From Alopecurus myosuroides (lineage: Eukaryota > Streptophyta > Magnoliopsida > Poales > Poaceae), in the NCBI GenBank assembly GCA_028641055.1, contig CM054060.1, positions 295,609,480 to 295,673,479 on the forward strand: 64,000 nt of DNA. The letters are read 5' to 3'. Made by a program: the position numbers and the translations under genes. The first letter of the stretch is position 1, and every line of letters starts with the position of its first letter. The notes below the pieces were generated by a model. The model saw only the letters and a list, made by a program, of their open reading frames with translations. It ran no database searches and had not been told where the DNA came from. This document shows positions 46,890 to 59,384 of the stretch, one piece after another.

Positions 46890-48025
46890 CGATGGTCATT
46901 CTGTTCCCGTGATCCATTTTGAGTTTTTCTCTAGCCCTACAGCACGTGTTTCCCTCCGGAGTTTACCGAGATTGATTTCGTGAAATCCGTCTTTTTTCAA
47001 AAATAAAATAAAATGTAGCGACAAATTTGTCTCCTAACTCAACGCCGATCAACTCGACGATGCTCATTCTCTTCTCGTGATCGATTGTAAATGCCCTCCA
47101 CCCTCCTCCTGCGACGGCGTGTCGTGAGTTCCTCTCTCGTTACCTTCGTCCTTTGCTTTGAGAGTCCACCGTTACTCTCTCGCCGCCGGCGCTTGCGCTG
47201 GCTAGTGGTAGAGATGTTGTAGGTGCCGGTCAGCTATACATAGCACTAGTAGTAGAGTTTGTCCTAGGATTAGGGTGTGGTCCTCCGTGGCAACTCGCGT
47301 TAGGCTATCTTCCCGGTATAGGCATCTGCTGAGGTTGCCTCTAAGCGGCGGCTTCAACCTGGAGGTGCTCTTTTTTTGGCGTGCTGCCATGGTGGTTGGT
47401 ACGGTGGGCGAGCTCATCTACAAATGCGTGCTTAAATAAGCTCGATGGGGAATCCACTAGACAAGATCCGGAGCTTTTCCTTCTTCTTCTTGCCTCGCAT
47501 GGGGCTATTAGAGAAGTTGGAGGAAGATTTCTAGATCCTTTGGTGCGTGCTCAGGGGGATGGAGGTGTGCGCAACTGGGCGTGCACCTTGCTAGCTGCAG
47601 AGTCGGCAAGCCGAGTTCCTCAACGATGGACAAGCTCGGTCTTCGTTATCCATGGCCAAGGGGGCCCCTCCTCGGTTTGCTGCTTCGATGGCCCGAATCA
47701 TTTCTTCCTCCTTTGCTGAAGGATATTGGATCTCAGTTGGGGATGCCATGTTGGCGCCGCTCCAAGTGGCGTCGTCCCCGGTGGTGGCGCTGGTGCTTCG
47801 ACTTTGATATTCGCAGACTTTGGTAGTAAAGAGACGGACTCGATCGCGTTTCTACAAGATTTCTGAGGGCCTTGCTTGCATATGTGAAGGACTGTTTTAT
47901 AATTTTATTTTTTATTTGGGTCATTCCTGTAACTGTGTGCCACCGCTTTGACTAATGCAGTGTCAGCTCTACAACTCGTGTTTCCGTTCGGTGTTTACCG
48001 AGATTGATTTCGCGAATTTTGTCTT
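46890..48025. repeat. Tandem repeat interrupted by a 0.87-kb insertion
   Basis: Block A (about 46890-46925, GACGATGGTCATTCTGTTC) and block B (46935-46990, CGTGTTTCCCTCCGGAGTTT) recur as A' at about 47053-47088 and B' at 47966-48015. A' and B' are separated by 47090-47955. That insert has LINE-like texture, with no long frame and an AT-rich end (TTTTATAATTTTATTTTTTA) near 47895-47925, but no clean poly(A) tail. The simplest reading is a tandem duplication whose second copy was hit by an insertion. Confidence 0.65.
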
Positions 48026-48180
48026 CCTAGGTTTTTTTAGCTAGAACACTAGGCTTTATTGTTAAATGATTGGAGGTACATTTAAAAAGTCCCGTGGTTG
48101 GAGCAACCAAACATGTTGTATAGACCCTAGGCATAAAGATCCTTTTGTTATATCATGAGCTTCCCAATTCGACTCCCATT

Positions 48181-48559
48181 TCATGCTACGTGGAAGCTGA
48201 TGACTACGTGGAAGCCACGGAAGAAGCCTACGTAGGAGCCGGATAAGGAAAGGTTAGCGATAGAATTAGCAAAGTGCGAATACCGACTCAGATTCGAGTC
48301 CACCTCATGTACAACCTCCGAGACGCGACTACCTATATAAATCACGAGAGGGGTCACAAACAAGACAGACAACCCTAGATCCAGATCTACACCATATTTA
48401 ATCTGCGAATACCACCCCTTGTAATTGATACTTTTCACCTCACCAGAATAAAATCCGGCGGGCAGTATCCCGTCAAATCGAGTAGTCCACTAGCAGATTC
48501 TTCCTTCACGAAACCTCGGGTCCCTCACCATGGGGATTGTTGATTTAACCCCCTCGACA
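48181..48559 (+). repeat. Tat-2 5' LTR (left end approximate)
   Basis: A TATATAAA box lies at 48334-48341 and AATAAAA near 48447. It ends CTCGACA immediately before the PBS. Two close copies of CTACGTGGAAG occur near 48185 and 48203. Confidence 0.55.
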
Positions 48560-48580
48560 TTGGCGCCGTATGTGGGAAAC
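48560..48580 (+). other. Tat-2 primer binding site
   Basis: TTGGCGCCGTATGTGGGAA directly follows the LTR end. It shares the TGGCGCC core with the Tat-1 site but differs in the 3' half. Confidence 0.7.
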
Positions 48581-48908
48581 TATGGCACTGGATCCGTGAC
48601 TTCTTCGACTTCATCACCATCAGGCTGTAACTCGACGATCCGAGCAAAATTTAATCCGTTTCGGGTCAATCGACTTCACCAAGCACTCAGCAGGATCCCG
48701 TTTAGCGTTTTACTCTCTGGACAAGAACATCGATCTCACGTTTGGTAATCTCAACTTCCGCGCGAGCCGCACAGGAGTATTATGCCTGCAAGACTCAGAT
48801 CGGATTCAGCCGAAAGAAGCAGTCGTGCCGGAGTTTTTGATACTTTCACTCGAAGAGGTAGACCCCGAGTATTCTTACCCCATCAACCCTCATATCCACT
48901 TCGTTGCA

Positions 48909-50296
48909 ATGGCAAGACGCGTTGAACATTCATCCTTGGAGAGCGACGGAGAAGACAAGATAACCGACCCACCTAGGGCAGATGACGCGACACACGCGAC
49001 TGAGGAAGACGAGAGCGGAAGCGAGGAAGACCCATCGAAGTCCCCACCGCCCGAGAATCAGGACCCGATCGACAACGACGATGGACTCGGCGAACTACCT
49101 CCACCCCCAGTTCTGGATCTGCGAATAAAAGCAAGAGGGGCAAGGGACGCCCCAAGTTACTCGTATAACCAGAAACAATGGGGCTGGTCACTGCGCTATT
49201 CGAGCAGGGTCTTTCTTCCAGGCAGGATCTAGCTCAGAAGAACGGCTGGCTTACCGATGGAAGCTAGCCCAGCACAAAAAGAAACTGAACAAGATGTACA
49301 AAGAGCTGGACAACACGATACTCCCAGGCACTCGACGGAAGCTTTGGGAAGTGAAATGTAGAAACCAACCACGCCCAAGCGGCAGTCGCGAACAACAAGC
49401 ATGGCGATCGAGTCCATCAGAGGAACCAAAAGGTGCTGGATCAAGATCACGACCACAAAGAACCCAATATGCCAGAAAGATTGACACCTAGAACGCCTCA
49501 TGAAAGGCTTCTACAGGTCCAGACGTACCTAATGTCCACAAAACCCGGGTCGGGTGATCCCTGCGGGGAAGTACATGAAGATATGATGCGAGCCCTCATC
49601 ATGGCTAGCGCAGAGCTAAAGGAGAAGCCCGCTCCACAATTGGCCGCACCCGAGAAACCGGCAAAAGAAAAAACCAAACCGACCCGAGTGCCACATCACA
49701 ACGAAGACCTGCAGGACCTACGAGACCGATTCACTCAAAACGAGGTGGATAAGTCACGCACGGAAAGAGGAGTAGAAGTACCACCGCCAAGGACAACCAG
49801 AACTCGAGCAGAAAACTCGAAGTACGATTTGACTGACTCAGAGGACGAGGAACTTTGTGGTCCTCCTTGTTTTCCTTGGGAGATCTGCCGAAGTGATTCA
49901 AAATAACAGCTGAAACACCCAAGTACGATGGCGATCAAGAACCCGAGTCATGGTTAGACGACTACCTGACCGCAGTAAGATTCCAAAAGGGTGACAAGGT
50001 GACAACAATGAAATACATACAGCTACATCTCGTAGGGGCGACAAGAAACTGGCTGAAAAGCCGACCCAAGAACAAATACAATTGCTGGGAAGATTTCGAG
50101 TTCGATTTCGTCAAGAATTTCAAGTCTACCCGCAAACGGCCAGTAATAGTCGGGCAGCTGAAAGCTTGCCGACGGTGCTCAGACGAAAACATTCGCGGGT
50201 ACGTACAGAGGTGGACCGTGTTAGAAAACAACGCGGAGGACATCTCAGACGAGACGGTAATCAATAGCCTCAAAGACGGGATCCATCGGATGGACC
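48909..50296 (+). pseudogene. Tat-2 gag, first part, frameshifted
   Basis: MARRVEHSSLESDGEDKI (48909) starts an acidic N-terminus. After several frame changes (near 49190, 49430 and 49905) the Gag core appears: AETPKYDGDQEPESWLDDYL, TTMKYIQLHLVGATRNWLK and FKSTRKRPVIVGQLKAC up to INSLKDGIHRMD at 50296. There element C is inserted. The reading resumes at 56702. Confidence 0.8.
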
Positions 50297-51701
50297 TGAT
50301 GTCTACGCACACTTCTATTCTTGTAGACAGTGTTGGGCCTCCAAGTGCAGAGGTTTGTAGAACAGCATCAAGTTTCCCTTAAGTGGATCACCCAAAGTTT
50401 ATCGAACTCAGGAAGGTAGAGGTCAAAGATATCCCTCTCAAGCAACCCTGCAATCAGGATACAAGAAATCTCTTGTGTCCCCAACACACCCAATATACTT
50501 GTCAGGTATATAGGTGCACTAGTTCGGCGAAGAGAGAGTAAAATGCAAGTAATATGGATGGTTATAAGTGATAATACCAATCTGAAATAAAAATGGAAGC
50601 AAGCAAACATGTAGCAGAAAAGGCGGAAAACAGTGTTTCAATGCTTGGAAATAAGGCCTAGGGCTCCTACTTTCACTATAGGACACTCTCAACAATGATC
50701 ACATAATTGAATGCATAAATATCATTTCTTCACTATGCTACTCCGAACCACTCTTCGGTCGAATAACAAACACTAATCATTGCGTGGGGCTTTAACAGCA
50801 CTCCTCAAATCTATATTCCCTCTCTAGGGCACCCCACACTATCACCTTGAGCGCCCTAGATTAGTACTAAACAAACGCCACAATTTCATAGGTTCATCTT
50901 CCAACACAAGATATAAATATCATGCTAAACCACGTGGTGCACACTATCACCTTTACACCATGATCAAATTGTTTACGGAGATAACAAAACCACTTGAGTA
51001 GCATAACATATGAATATCAATCTACATATTCAACTAGGTTACAAAGCTCATGATCACATACAGATCACACCCACGGGAGAGAGAGATGAACCACATAGCT
51101 ATCAGTAGAGCCCTGAGCCTTGGGGGAGAACTACTCCCTCCTCATCATAGGAGACAGCAACGATGATGGAGATGGCGGTGGAGTCGATGGAGATGGTTCC
51201 GGGGGCACTTCCCCGTCCCGGCAGGGTGCGAGAACAGAGATTTGTCCCCCGAAACTTGTCGGTGGCGGAGCTACAGATGTATTTTGCGGAAAAGGTCGAT
51301 GTGTTTAGGGTTTTCCATCCCGGGGGATTAAATAGGCGAAAGGGCATAGGCGGTGGAGGTCCAGGGGCCCCACACCACCCCCCGACGCGGCCAAGGGGGG
51401 CAGGGCCACCCCATGGCGTGGGCCCCCTGATGCCCCTCTTCGTCTCCTCTTCGTTCTTCTGGATGCTTCCGGGGAAAATAGGACTTCCGGGCTTCGAACT
51501 TTCCAATTCCGACAATATTTCCAGAACAACTTTTCTGAAACTAAAAACAGCAGAAAACATGGAACTGGCTCTGGGGCATCTTGTCAATAGGTTAGTCCGG
51601 AAAATCGATAAAAATGACATAAAGAAGGGAGAAAACATGTAGCAATTGGCATAATATCATCATGGAGCATGAGAAATTAGGGATACGTTTATGACGTATC
51701 A
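50297..51701 (-). repeat. Element C 3' LTR (left copy)
   Basis: Reads TGATGTCTACGCAC ... GACGTATCA on the plus strand. On the minus strand a CCTATTTAATCC box near 51330 is the likely promoter. Confidence 0.92.
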
Positions 51702-54335
51702 AGCATCCCCAAGCTTAGTTCCTACTCGTCCTCGAGTAGGTAAACGATAAAACAATAATTTATGAGGTGACATGCTACTAACATAAAATTGATCAATTTA
51801 ATGTAAACGCATATGCACGCTGAGATCATAAAACTTTAAACACAAGCATGATAAATAAAACTTTAATAATAAAGCATAGCAATTACTTTGCATCACGAAG
51901 AGTAACTCAAATAAACGATCATGAATAATAATGCAAAGAAAAATAAACATTTGTTTCAGGTATAGAGAAATCATGGCAAAGCGGTATTTCGCTAGTCCTT
52001 AAAAGTGGGAAAAAACATAAATGCCAGGACACTTTCAAAGTTCATGAGGAAGACTAGAACAAATAATTTAAGAACAAATAATATCACATCATGAAGTAAT
52101 TATTGATGTTTATGGGACAAATACACATAGAACTCAGAATGGCAAAATTGCTCTCTCAAATGTGCATAAAGCTAGAAGATGGAGACTCAACATAAAAGTA
52201 AAAGAAAGGCCCTTCACAGAGGGAAGCAGGGATCACTCATGTGCTAGAGCTTTTTATTTTATTAAACAGAGGTATTAAAAGTTTGACATTTGTGGAGGAA
52301 TGTCTATATTTTAGGAGGGGTGTATGCTAGTGTGAACGAATGGTAAACAGACAATACAATACGTCACAAGCCAACTGGATTCACAAGGGAGGCTCCCATG
52401 GTGAAGGACGCAACTGGTGTAGAAGGTCATCCCTCTTTCTCTTTTGTTTACACAATTATGCTTTGACTGATATGATCAGGGGCAAAGATAGTGAAGAGAA
52501 TTTGTTTGTATTAATTTGGGGCTGGGCACCCCGCTGCCAGCTCTTCTATCATTTGGATAAGAGGATGAATCCACTAGTCCAGGGTGTGAAATCCAATCAA
52601 CAAGTGAGATAAATATTCTCTATTGACGTCCTCATGAGCAAAAACAAGAACACAAAACAGGAATAATTTTGAAGGTTTTAAAGGTAACACATGAGCAATT
52701 TACTTGGAGTGGCAGTTAAATACCACATGTAGGTAGATATGGTGTACACAATGGGAAAACTTTGGTTTAAGGATTTTGGATGCACGAGTAGAGCTCATAC
52801 TCAGTACAGGAGGAGGCTAGCAAAAGACTGGGAGCGACAAATCAAGAGAGCATAAGAGCCATAATCATGCATAGCGACATAAACATCGTTAATTAAAACA
52901 TAAGCATCATCACAAGTTTAAAAAACTAAGTGGTCATGGAGGCTATTCGTGACTGGTTTGTAGTCATAAACATGGTGTGAGTATGCGCCAAGTCAACCAA
53001 ATAAATCATTCGAAAGAGAATACCATATATTGATGCTTTACTATGACAAGAACAACTCATGAATCTTTCAATACATATTAAACACTCTCAGCTATTTGAG
53101 GCTAATCATGCTACTCAGTAACCACAAGGCTTTAAAACTAAAATAACATTTAGCATGGCATGAAAAAGTCCTAGCCACAGCCTATACAAGCTTCTACTAG
53201 TACTGTTATAGTTTCTACATCAAGCAGCAGTTTCTTTTCACAACAAGCATCATACAAAATATGTTTGAACAAAAATTATCTACATGCTACAGCAAGCAAA
53301 CATGAGAGTAATAACACAACTATACTAAAACTAACAACTCTGAATAAGAGATGCATGAAAACAAAGGCTAAACGCAGTACTAGCAAAAAGTGAATACTCA
53401 CAGAACAATAAGAATGAAAACTAGAGTGTTCTAAGCAATGAAAATGGAGTGTGTCTCTCTCCCACACAAGTATTATATGTCCCAACTATTTATTACAGCA
53501 AAGAAAACTAAACAAACTGAAAAAAAGACGCTCCAAGTAAAGCACATAAGATGTGATTGAATAAAAATATAGTTCCACTAGAAGCGACCTGATAATTTGT
53601 CGATGAAGAAGGGGATGCCTTGGGAATCCCCAAGCTTAGACGCTCGAGTCTTCTTGGAATTTGCTGGAATGTACCACCGGGGCATCCCCAAGCTTAGGAT
53701 TTTCACTCTTCTTGATCGCACCATATCATCCTCTTCTCTTGACCCTTGAAAACTTCTTTCACACCAAAATTCTCACAATCTTCATTAGCAATGTTAGTGC
53801 AATCGAAATAATAAATTCACATGGTTCCGTTTCAACACAAGCCTAACACTCATAAACACATTAGGTACTGTCACAACTTCTTTTAAAACTCCTTTTTCTC
53901 AAAAGAACACCAAAAGAAAGAGATTAAGATGCAAATGCAATTATTGGCAGAAATCTGTCAAAACAGAATAGCAGGCAGAGATCGATTTTTCAAATCAAAA
54001 AGTTGTCAACTGAGAAAAGTTGCATATATAGCCCAGGATTAAGTACAAAAAAGCTCAGGTCATTTTGAATTTTCTGTGATTTTATACGTAACTAACAGTG
54101 GATAGCAGAAATCCGTTTCCTGCGCAGAAATCCGAAATATAGTGTCAACTTTCCACTAGAGGTTTTACTTGGCTCAAGAATAACACAAAAGAAAAGATAC
54201 AACGGGGTTGGTAAGGAAATATAAAACACCCAGGTGCAAATCACACCAAAGAAAACAAAGGAAAACAGAGAAATACAACGGGTTGTCTCCCGGTAGCGCT
54301 TTTCTTTAACGCCTTTCAGCTAGGCACACTGATTT
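51702..54335. other. Element C internal non-coding region
   Basis: AT-rich, no coding domain found. The first 500 bp match the internal region of element D at 24501-24985. Confidence 0.7.
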
Positions 54336-55057
54336 TTAAAAGATGCTCACATAAAAATAAGAGTTGAAGAACAATAAGAGTGCATCAATAAGAAAATATA
54401 AATCACATTTAAGTCTAACCCACTTCCTATGAAAAATAATCTTGCAGAAAAACAAGTCATGAAAACACAAAGCAACAAGCATAGGAAAGCAAAATAAGTG
54501 CAACTTCAAAATTTTAAACATAAAGAGGGGAAACTTAATATTGTTGAGATGCATAAAACCATGTTTCCCTCTATCATAATAACTTTCAGTAGCATCATGA
54601 ATAAAATTAACAATGTAAGTATCACATAAAACATTCTTATCCTGAGCCACATGCATAAAAGAATTAATACTCTCCACATAAGCAAAGTCATTCTCATTAA
54701 TAGAGTGGGAGCAAATTCAACAAAATATCTATCATTATTATTCTTCACCATAATCATTAAATATAGGAGGCATATTATAATCATAATTAATATTTCCTCT
54801 ATTGTAGGTGGACTGAACATATCATATTCATCATTGTAAACAGATGGAACTAGAATACCACAATCATTATAATCATCATATATTGGAGGCAAAGTATTAT
54901 CAAAGAAAATTTCCTCCTCAAAACTTGGGGGCCTAAAAATATCATATTCATAAAAACTAGTTTCCCCAAGCTTAGACTTTTCCATAGCATCAGCAATAAG
55001 GGTATTCAAAAAATTAATGCTAATAACATTGCTACTAGCATGCAAATAAAGTTCCAT
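54336..55057 (-). pseudogene. Element C degenerate leader ORF, unknown
   Basis: Minus-strand open frames of acidic and aromatic composition (FEEEIFFDNTLPPIYDDY, FSPPTIEE; then in another frame SFMHVAQDKNVLCDTYIVNF and GFMHLNNIKFPLFM). I have a general recollection of this type of sequence near the PBS of non-autonomous Triticeae elements. It is frameshifted near 54680-54790. The function is unknown and it is not a recognisable Gag. Confidence 0.6.
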
Positions 55058-55254
55058 AGGTTTTTAAATTTTCTCTTAAATCACTTCATGTCCTAACTCA
55101 AGATAAAGATTATAAAGCTCTCTCATATTTTTGTTGTTTTTCATTAAGCCTAACTAGTGAAAATAAAAACAAGAAACAAAAAGATATAATCGCAGGATCT
55201 AAAGGAAATAACTTCGAGCACTCACACCCGAGGATGTGAGTACCTTTTACCTTA

Positions 55255-55274
55255 CCTCCCCGGCAACGGCGCCA
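55255..55274 (-). other. Element C primer binding site
   Basis: The minus strand reads TGGCGCCGTTGCCGGGGAGG, a classic plant gypsy PBS, ten bases inside the 5' (right) LTR. It fixes the orientation of the element. Confidence 0.88.
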
Positions 55275-55284
55275 GAAAAGAGCT

Positions 55285-56696
55285 TGATGTCTACGCACGC
55301 TTATATTCTTGTAGACAGTGTTGGGCCTCCAAGTGCAGAGGTTTGTAGAACAGCAGCAAGTTTCCCTTAAGTGGATCACCCAAGGTTTATCGAACTCGAG
55401 GAGGTAGAGGTCAAAAATATCTCTCTCAAGCAACCCTGCAATCAAGATACAAGAAGTCTCTTGTGTCCCCAACACACCCAATATACTTGTCAGGTATATA
55501 GGTGCACTAGTTCGGTGAAGAGAGAGTAAAATGCAAGTAATATGGGTGGTTATAAGTGATAATAGCAATCTGAAATAAAATGGCAGCAAACAAACATGTA
55601 GCAGAACAGGCGGAAAACAGTGTTTCAATGCTTGGAAATAAGGCCTAGGGCTCCTACTTTCACTAGAGGACACTCTCAACAATGATCACATAATTGAATG
55701 CATAAATATCATTTCTTCCCTATGCTACTCCAAACCACTCTCCGGTCGAATAACGATCACTAATCATTGCGTGGGGCTTTAACAGCACTCCTCAAGTCTA
55801 TATTCCCTCTCTAGGGAACCCCACACTATCACCTTGAGCTCCCTAGATTAGTACTAAACAAACACCACAATTTCATAGGTTCATCTTCCAACACAAGATA
55901 TAAATATCATGCTAAACCACGCGGTGCACACACTATCACCTTTACACCGTGATCAAATTGTTTACGGAGATAACAAAACCACTTGAGTAGCATAATAGAT
56001 GAAGATCAATCTACATATTCAACTAGATTACAAAGCTCATGATCACATAAAGATCACACCATGGGAGAGAGAGATGAACCACATAGCTACCGGTAGAGCC
56101 CTCATCCTCGGGGGAGAACTACTCCCTCCTCATCATAGGAGATAACAATGGTGATGGAGATGGCGGTGGAGTCGATGGAGATGGTTCCGGGGGCACTTCC
56201 CCGTCCCGGCAGGGTGCAAGAACAGAGATTTGTCCCCCGAAACTTGTCGGTGGCGGAGGCGGAGCTACGGATGTATTTTGCGGAAAAGGTCGATGTGCTT
56301 AGGGTTTTCCATCTCGGGGGATTAAATAGGCGAAAGGGCAGAGGCGGTGGAGGTCCAGGGGCCCCACACCACCCCTCGGCGCGGCCAAGGGGGGCCGTGC
56401 CACCCCATGGTGTGGGCCCCCTGATTCCCCTCTTCGTCTCCTCTTCGGTCTTCCGGATGCTTCCGGGGAAAATAGGACTTCCGGGCTTCGAACTTTCCAA
56501 TTCCGAGAATATTTCCAGAACAATTTTTTCTGAAACTAAAAACAGCAGAAAACATGGAACTGGCTCTGTGGCATCTTGTCAATAGGTTAGTCCGGAAAAT
56601 CGATAAAAATGACATAAAGAAGGGAGAAAAAATTGAGCAATTGGTATAATATCATCATGGAGCATCAGAAATTAGGGATACGTTTATGACGTATGA
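55285..56696 (-). repeat. Element C 5' LTR (right copy)
   Basis: Same ends as the left copy except the outermost plus-strand CA, which is GA here (GACGTATGA). It is followed by the target duplication GGACC. Confidence 0.92.
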
Positions 56697-56701
56697 GGAC
56701 C

Positions 56702-59186
56702 TACGGAATACATCGGACGGGTTCGATTGAGAACAGTAAGCAATCTCGTGGAGGTAGCAAACAGTTGGGAGGAAGGTGAAGAATCAACGCGCAACACCCA
56801 CCCACCCTCACCCGAGGAAGATTGCATGAACACCTCTTATGCACATGAGGGAAACAGAAGGTACAATAACGACCCGAACAGGCGAAGAAAGCGCAAGAAC
56901 CGGGTCTTTGATGAAATGGAACCCGAACTAGTGGCAGCCGAGTTCCCAGGCAGTTGCAACAACGACTACCGCAGACAGGGACACGAGCAGTCGCGTGAGA
57001 AGGAACACGGGCGCGGACAGGAGCAGAAGCGCGAGTGGAAGCGAAGGATGATTCTGGCAGACGGGTTACCGCCCATGTCAATTGAGCAGAAACACGATGG
57101 GCCGTGCCCAAACCACATGTATGAAGATGACAATGGAGTCCGCAGATCCAGTCACAAATTGAAAAACGGTCGCAGATTCAACCTCCTCGTGGAAGCGGCA
57201 TTCAAAAAACAGAGAGAGGCCCAACAAGTTGTCCCAGGAGCACTGATGATAGGTGCACCGCCACCACCACTCGAACCAGCAGTCGCCCAACCACAACAAC
57301 AGCCTCAAGCATAGGGAGCACCCAGAGCACAGAAGGCTGCAACAATACAATATAGAGAAGTCCACCCAGAGGACATGTACCTAGAGCCGAAAGGAAAGAT
57401 ATTCATGATACATAAAGGTGCCCCGTCCAAAAGGAGTCAAAAGCTTGTTACAAGACAGGTTAACCTGGCCGAAATATCACCTCCTGCAATATCCGAGTTC
57501 CTGGACTGGTCCGACGCAACTATCACCTTCTCCATAAATGATCACCCGTCTCGAGTCCCTTTCCCTAGAGGGGCCGCTCTGGTACTCGAAGCTCAAATCG
57601 TAGGATACGATCTACATCGAGTATTCATGGACGGAGGAAGCGGAATCAACAGCATCTTCATGAACACGCTGAAGGAGATAGTAGTCGTAAAATTCATTCC
57701 ATGAGATTGTACCCGGAAAGGCAGTCAAACCGTGGGCGCAATAAGACTCGAGGTAGTATTTGGAGAGTGCAACATCTACAGGAAAGAGAAGCCTGAGTTT
57801 GAGGTAGCCGATTGGCCATCGCAATACAAAGCAATACTCGACAGAACAACGTTTGTCAGATTCATGACAATTCCCCACTATGTGTACCGGATGCTCAAAA
57901 TGCGAGGACCTAAAGGAATAATCACAGTGTGCGGAAATTATAAGAAATACGGAAATTGCAATGCTGAATTCAATAAAATATCGCAGTCGTTCAGAATACA
58001 ACAGGAACTGACAAACATAGCAGTCACAACCGATCTCTCGATTCTCCCGTGGGCCAAGAAAATAGTACCCAAGATAGAAGCTGATGTGAAGAAGGACACA
58101 ACAACATACCAAGTGTATCCGACTGATCCAGTAAAAACACTACCCGGGTACCTTCTGTCCACTAGGTATGTCGAAGCCAATCAATAAAAAATTAAGGATA
58201 TACTTTCAGTGAAGGAACCTGTAGACCTCAAAGGAGTACAACAACTAGCAGGAAGAATAGTATCACTCGAGAGGTTCACAGCAAAACTTGGAGAAAAAGT
58301 ACTCCACTTCTACAAACTACTGAAGAAGCCAGACAAGTTTGAGTGTATATCCGAAGCTAGGGAAGCAAGTTTCCTGACTTCACCCGTCCTGGTGGAACCT
58401 CAGAAAAATGAGCCAATGTACTTATACATCTCAGCAATAAGATGTATAGTAAGCACATCACTAGTAGTCGAAAGACCCCAGGAAGGGTCCACCTAGAGAG
58501 TGTGGCACCCAGTATATTACCTCAGTAAAGTACTATCAACATCCAAGCATCGATACCCGAATTACCAGAAGATGGCATACGGGGTCTACATGATGGCTAA
58601 AAAATTGAGGCGTTACTTCCAAGAACACCCGATCACTGTGGTATTCAATGCACCTCTATCATACATACTCAACAACTACTACGCAACGGAACGAGTGGCC
58701 AAATGGGGGACCGAGCTTGGCCTGCAAGATATAACTTACGAGATGCGGGAAACAATTAAGTCACATTTACTCCCAGACTTCGTCTCAGAATGGATTGAGT
58801 TGGAACAACCTAGATTACCGGGCATATCGAGTACCCGGACAATGTATATCGTGAGAAGAAGCAACTCAGAAACAGACGCTCTAGCGAAGATTGGATTCAC
58901 GTGCGCACCAATACCACCCAATGTTTTCTATGAGGAGATTAATCAAACCTCCATAAAGCACAAGGTACCAGCTACAAAAATAGCTGAGGAATCAAAGGCA
59001 TACAATGTAAAATAGTCGAAGAAGCAGAATCACGTGGAGCCACGACAAGCTGATATCAGCATAGGAAGGCCAATATTTCATAAAGAAAGTACCCGAGAAT
59101 TGTGCATACAAGGTCAATGGAAAAAGAATGGAAACTTCCACAAGAGCCCATGGAACGCCTCGCAGCTACGTCTCTTCTACGCTTAA
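56702..59186 (+). pseudogene. Tat-2 gag C-terminus, protease and deleted pol
   Basis: After element C the frame runs from RTVSNLVEVANSWEEGEE through Gag C-terminus (to 57314, TAG) and protease (57318-57860, MDGGSGIN near 57627). Pol then jumps from a spacer (YQVYPTDPVKT) directly to the end of the RT palm (GYLLSTRYVEAN, about 58150), the connection region (VKEPVDLKGVQQLAGRIVSL) and RNase H (58500-58800, HPVYYLSKVLS, ITVVFNAPL). It jumps again to a short RRSNSETDALAKIG tail of the second RNase H, and finally to a few integrase-end residues (WNASQLRLFYA, 59186). Most RT, the archaeal-type RNase H and integrase are gone. Stops at 57312, 57702, 58185, 58494 and 59013 interrupt an otherwise common frame, with a local double frameshift near 57690-57730. 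Confidence 0.85.
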
Positions 59187-59384
59187 TTTTCTTTCAGTAT
59201 AGTTAGAATAAGGCTACTTTAGCCATCTCTGTATTCCGTACGAGTAAATCAAACAATATTACCCCTCGACTGCGGGGAAATTTCTATTTGTCTGTTTTTC
59301 GGTTATAATCACAAATCAACTGCATCCCTACCCGAACAATGACCAAAATCCTGTTTTAGTCACACTTGGGGGCCGCACGGAAAA

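Larger units (their letters stand above)
50297..56696 (-). mobile_element. Element C: non-autonomous Ty3/gypsy-type LTR element inside Tat-2 gag
   Basis: LTRs at 50297-51701 (1405 bp) and 55285-56696 (1412 bp) surround only 3.6 kb. The 5-bp duplication GGACC flanks it (50292-50296 and 56697-56701). Orientation is minus: the PBS TGGCGCCGTTGCCGGGGAGG on the minus strand lies inside the right LTR, and a polypurine tract (AGCTTGGGGATGCT) lies next to the left LTR. No protease, RT, RNase H or integrase is present. The outer 500 bp of the LTRs differ at roughly 4-5% by eye, more than Tat-1. The terminal CA of the right copy is mutated to GA. Confidence 0.92.
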
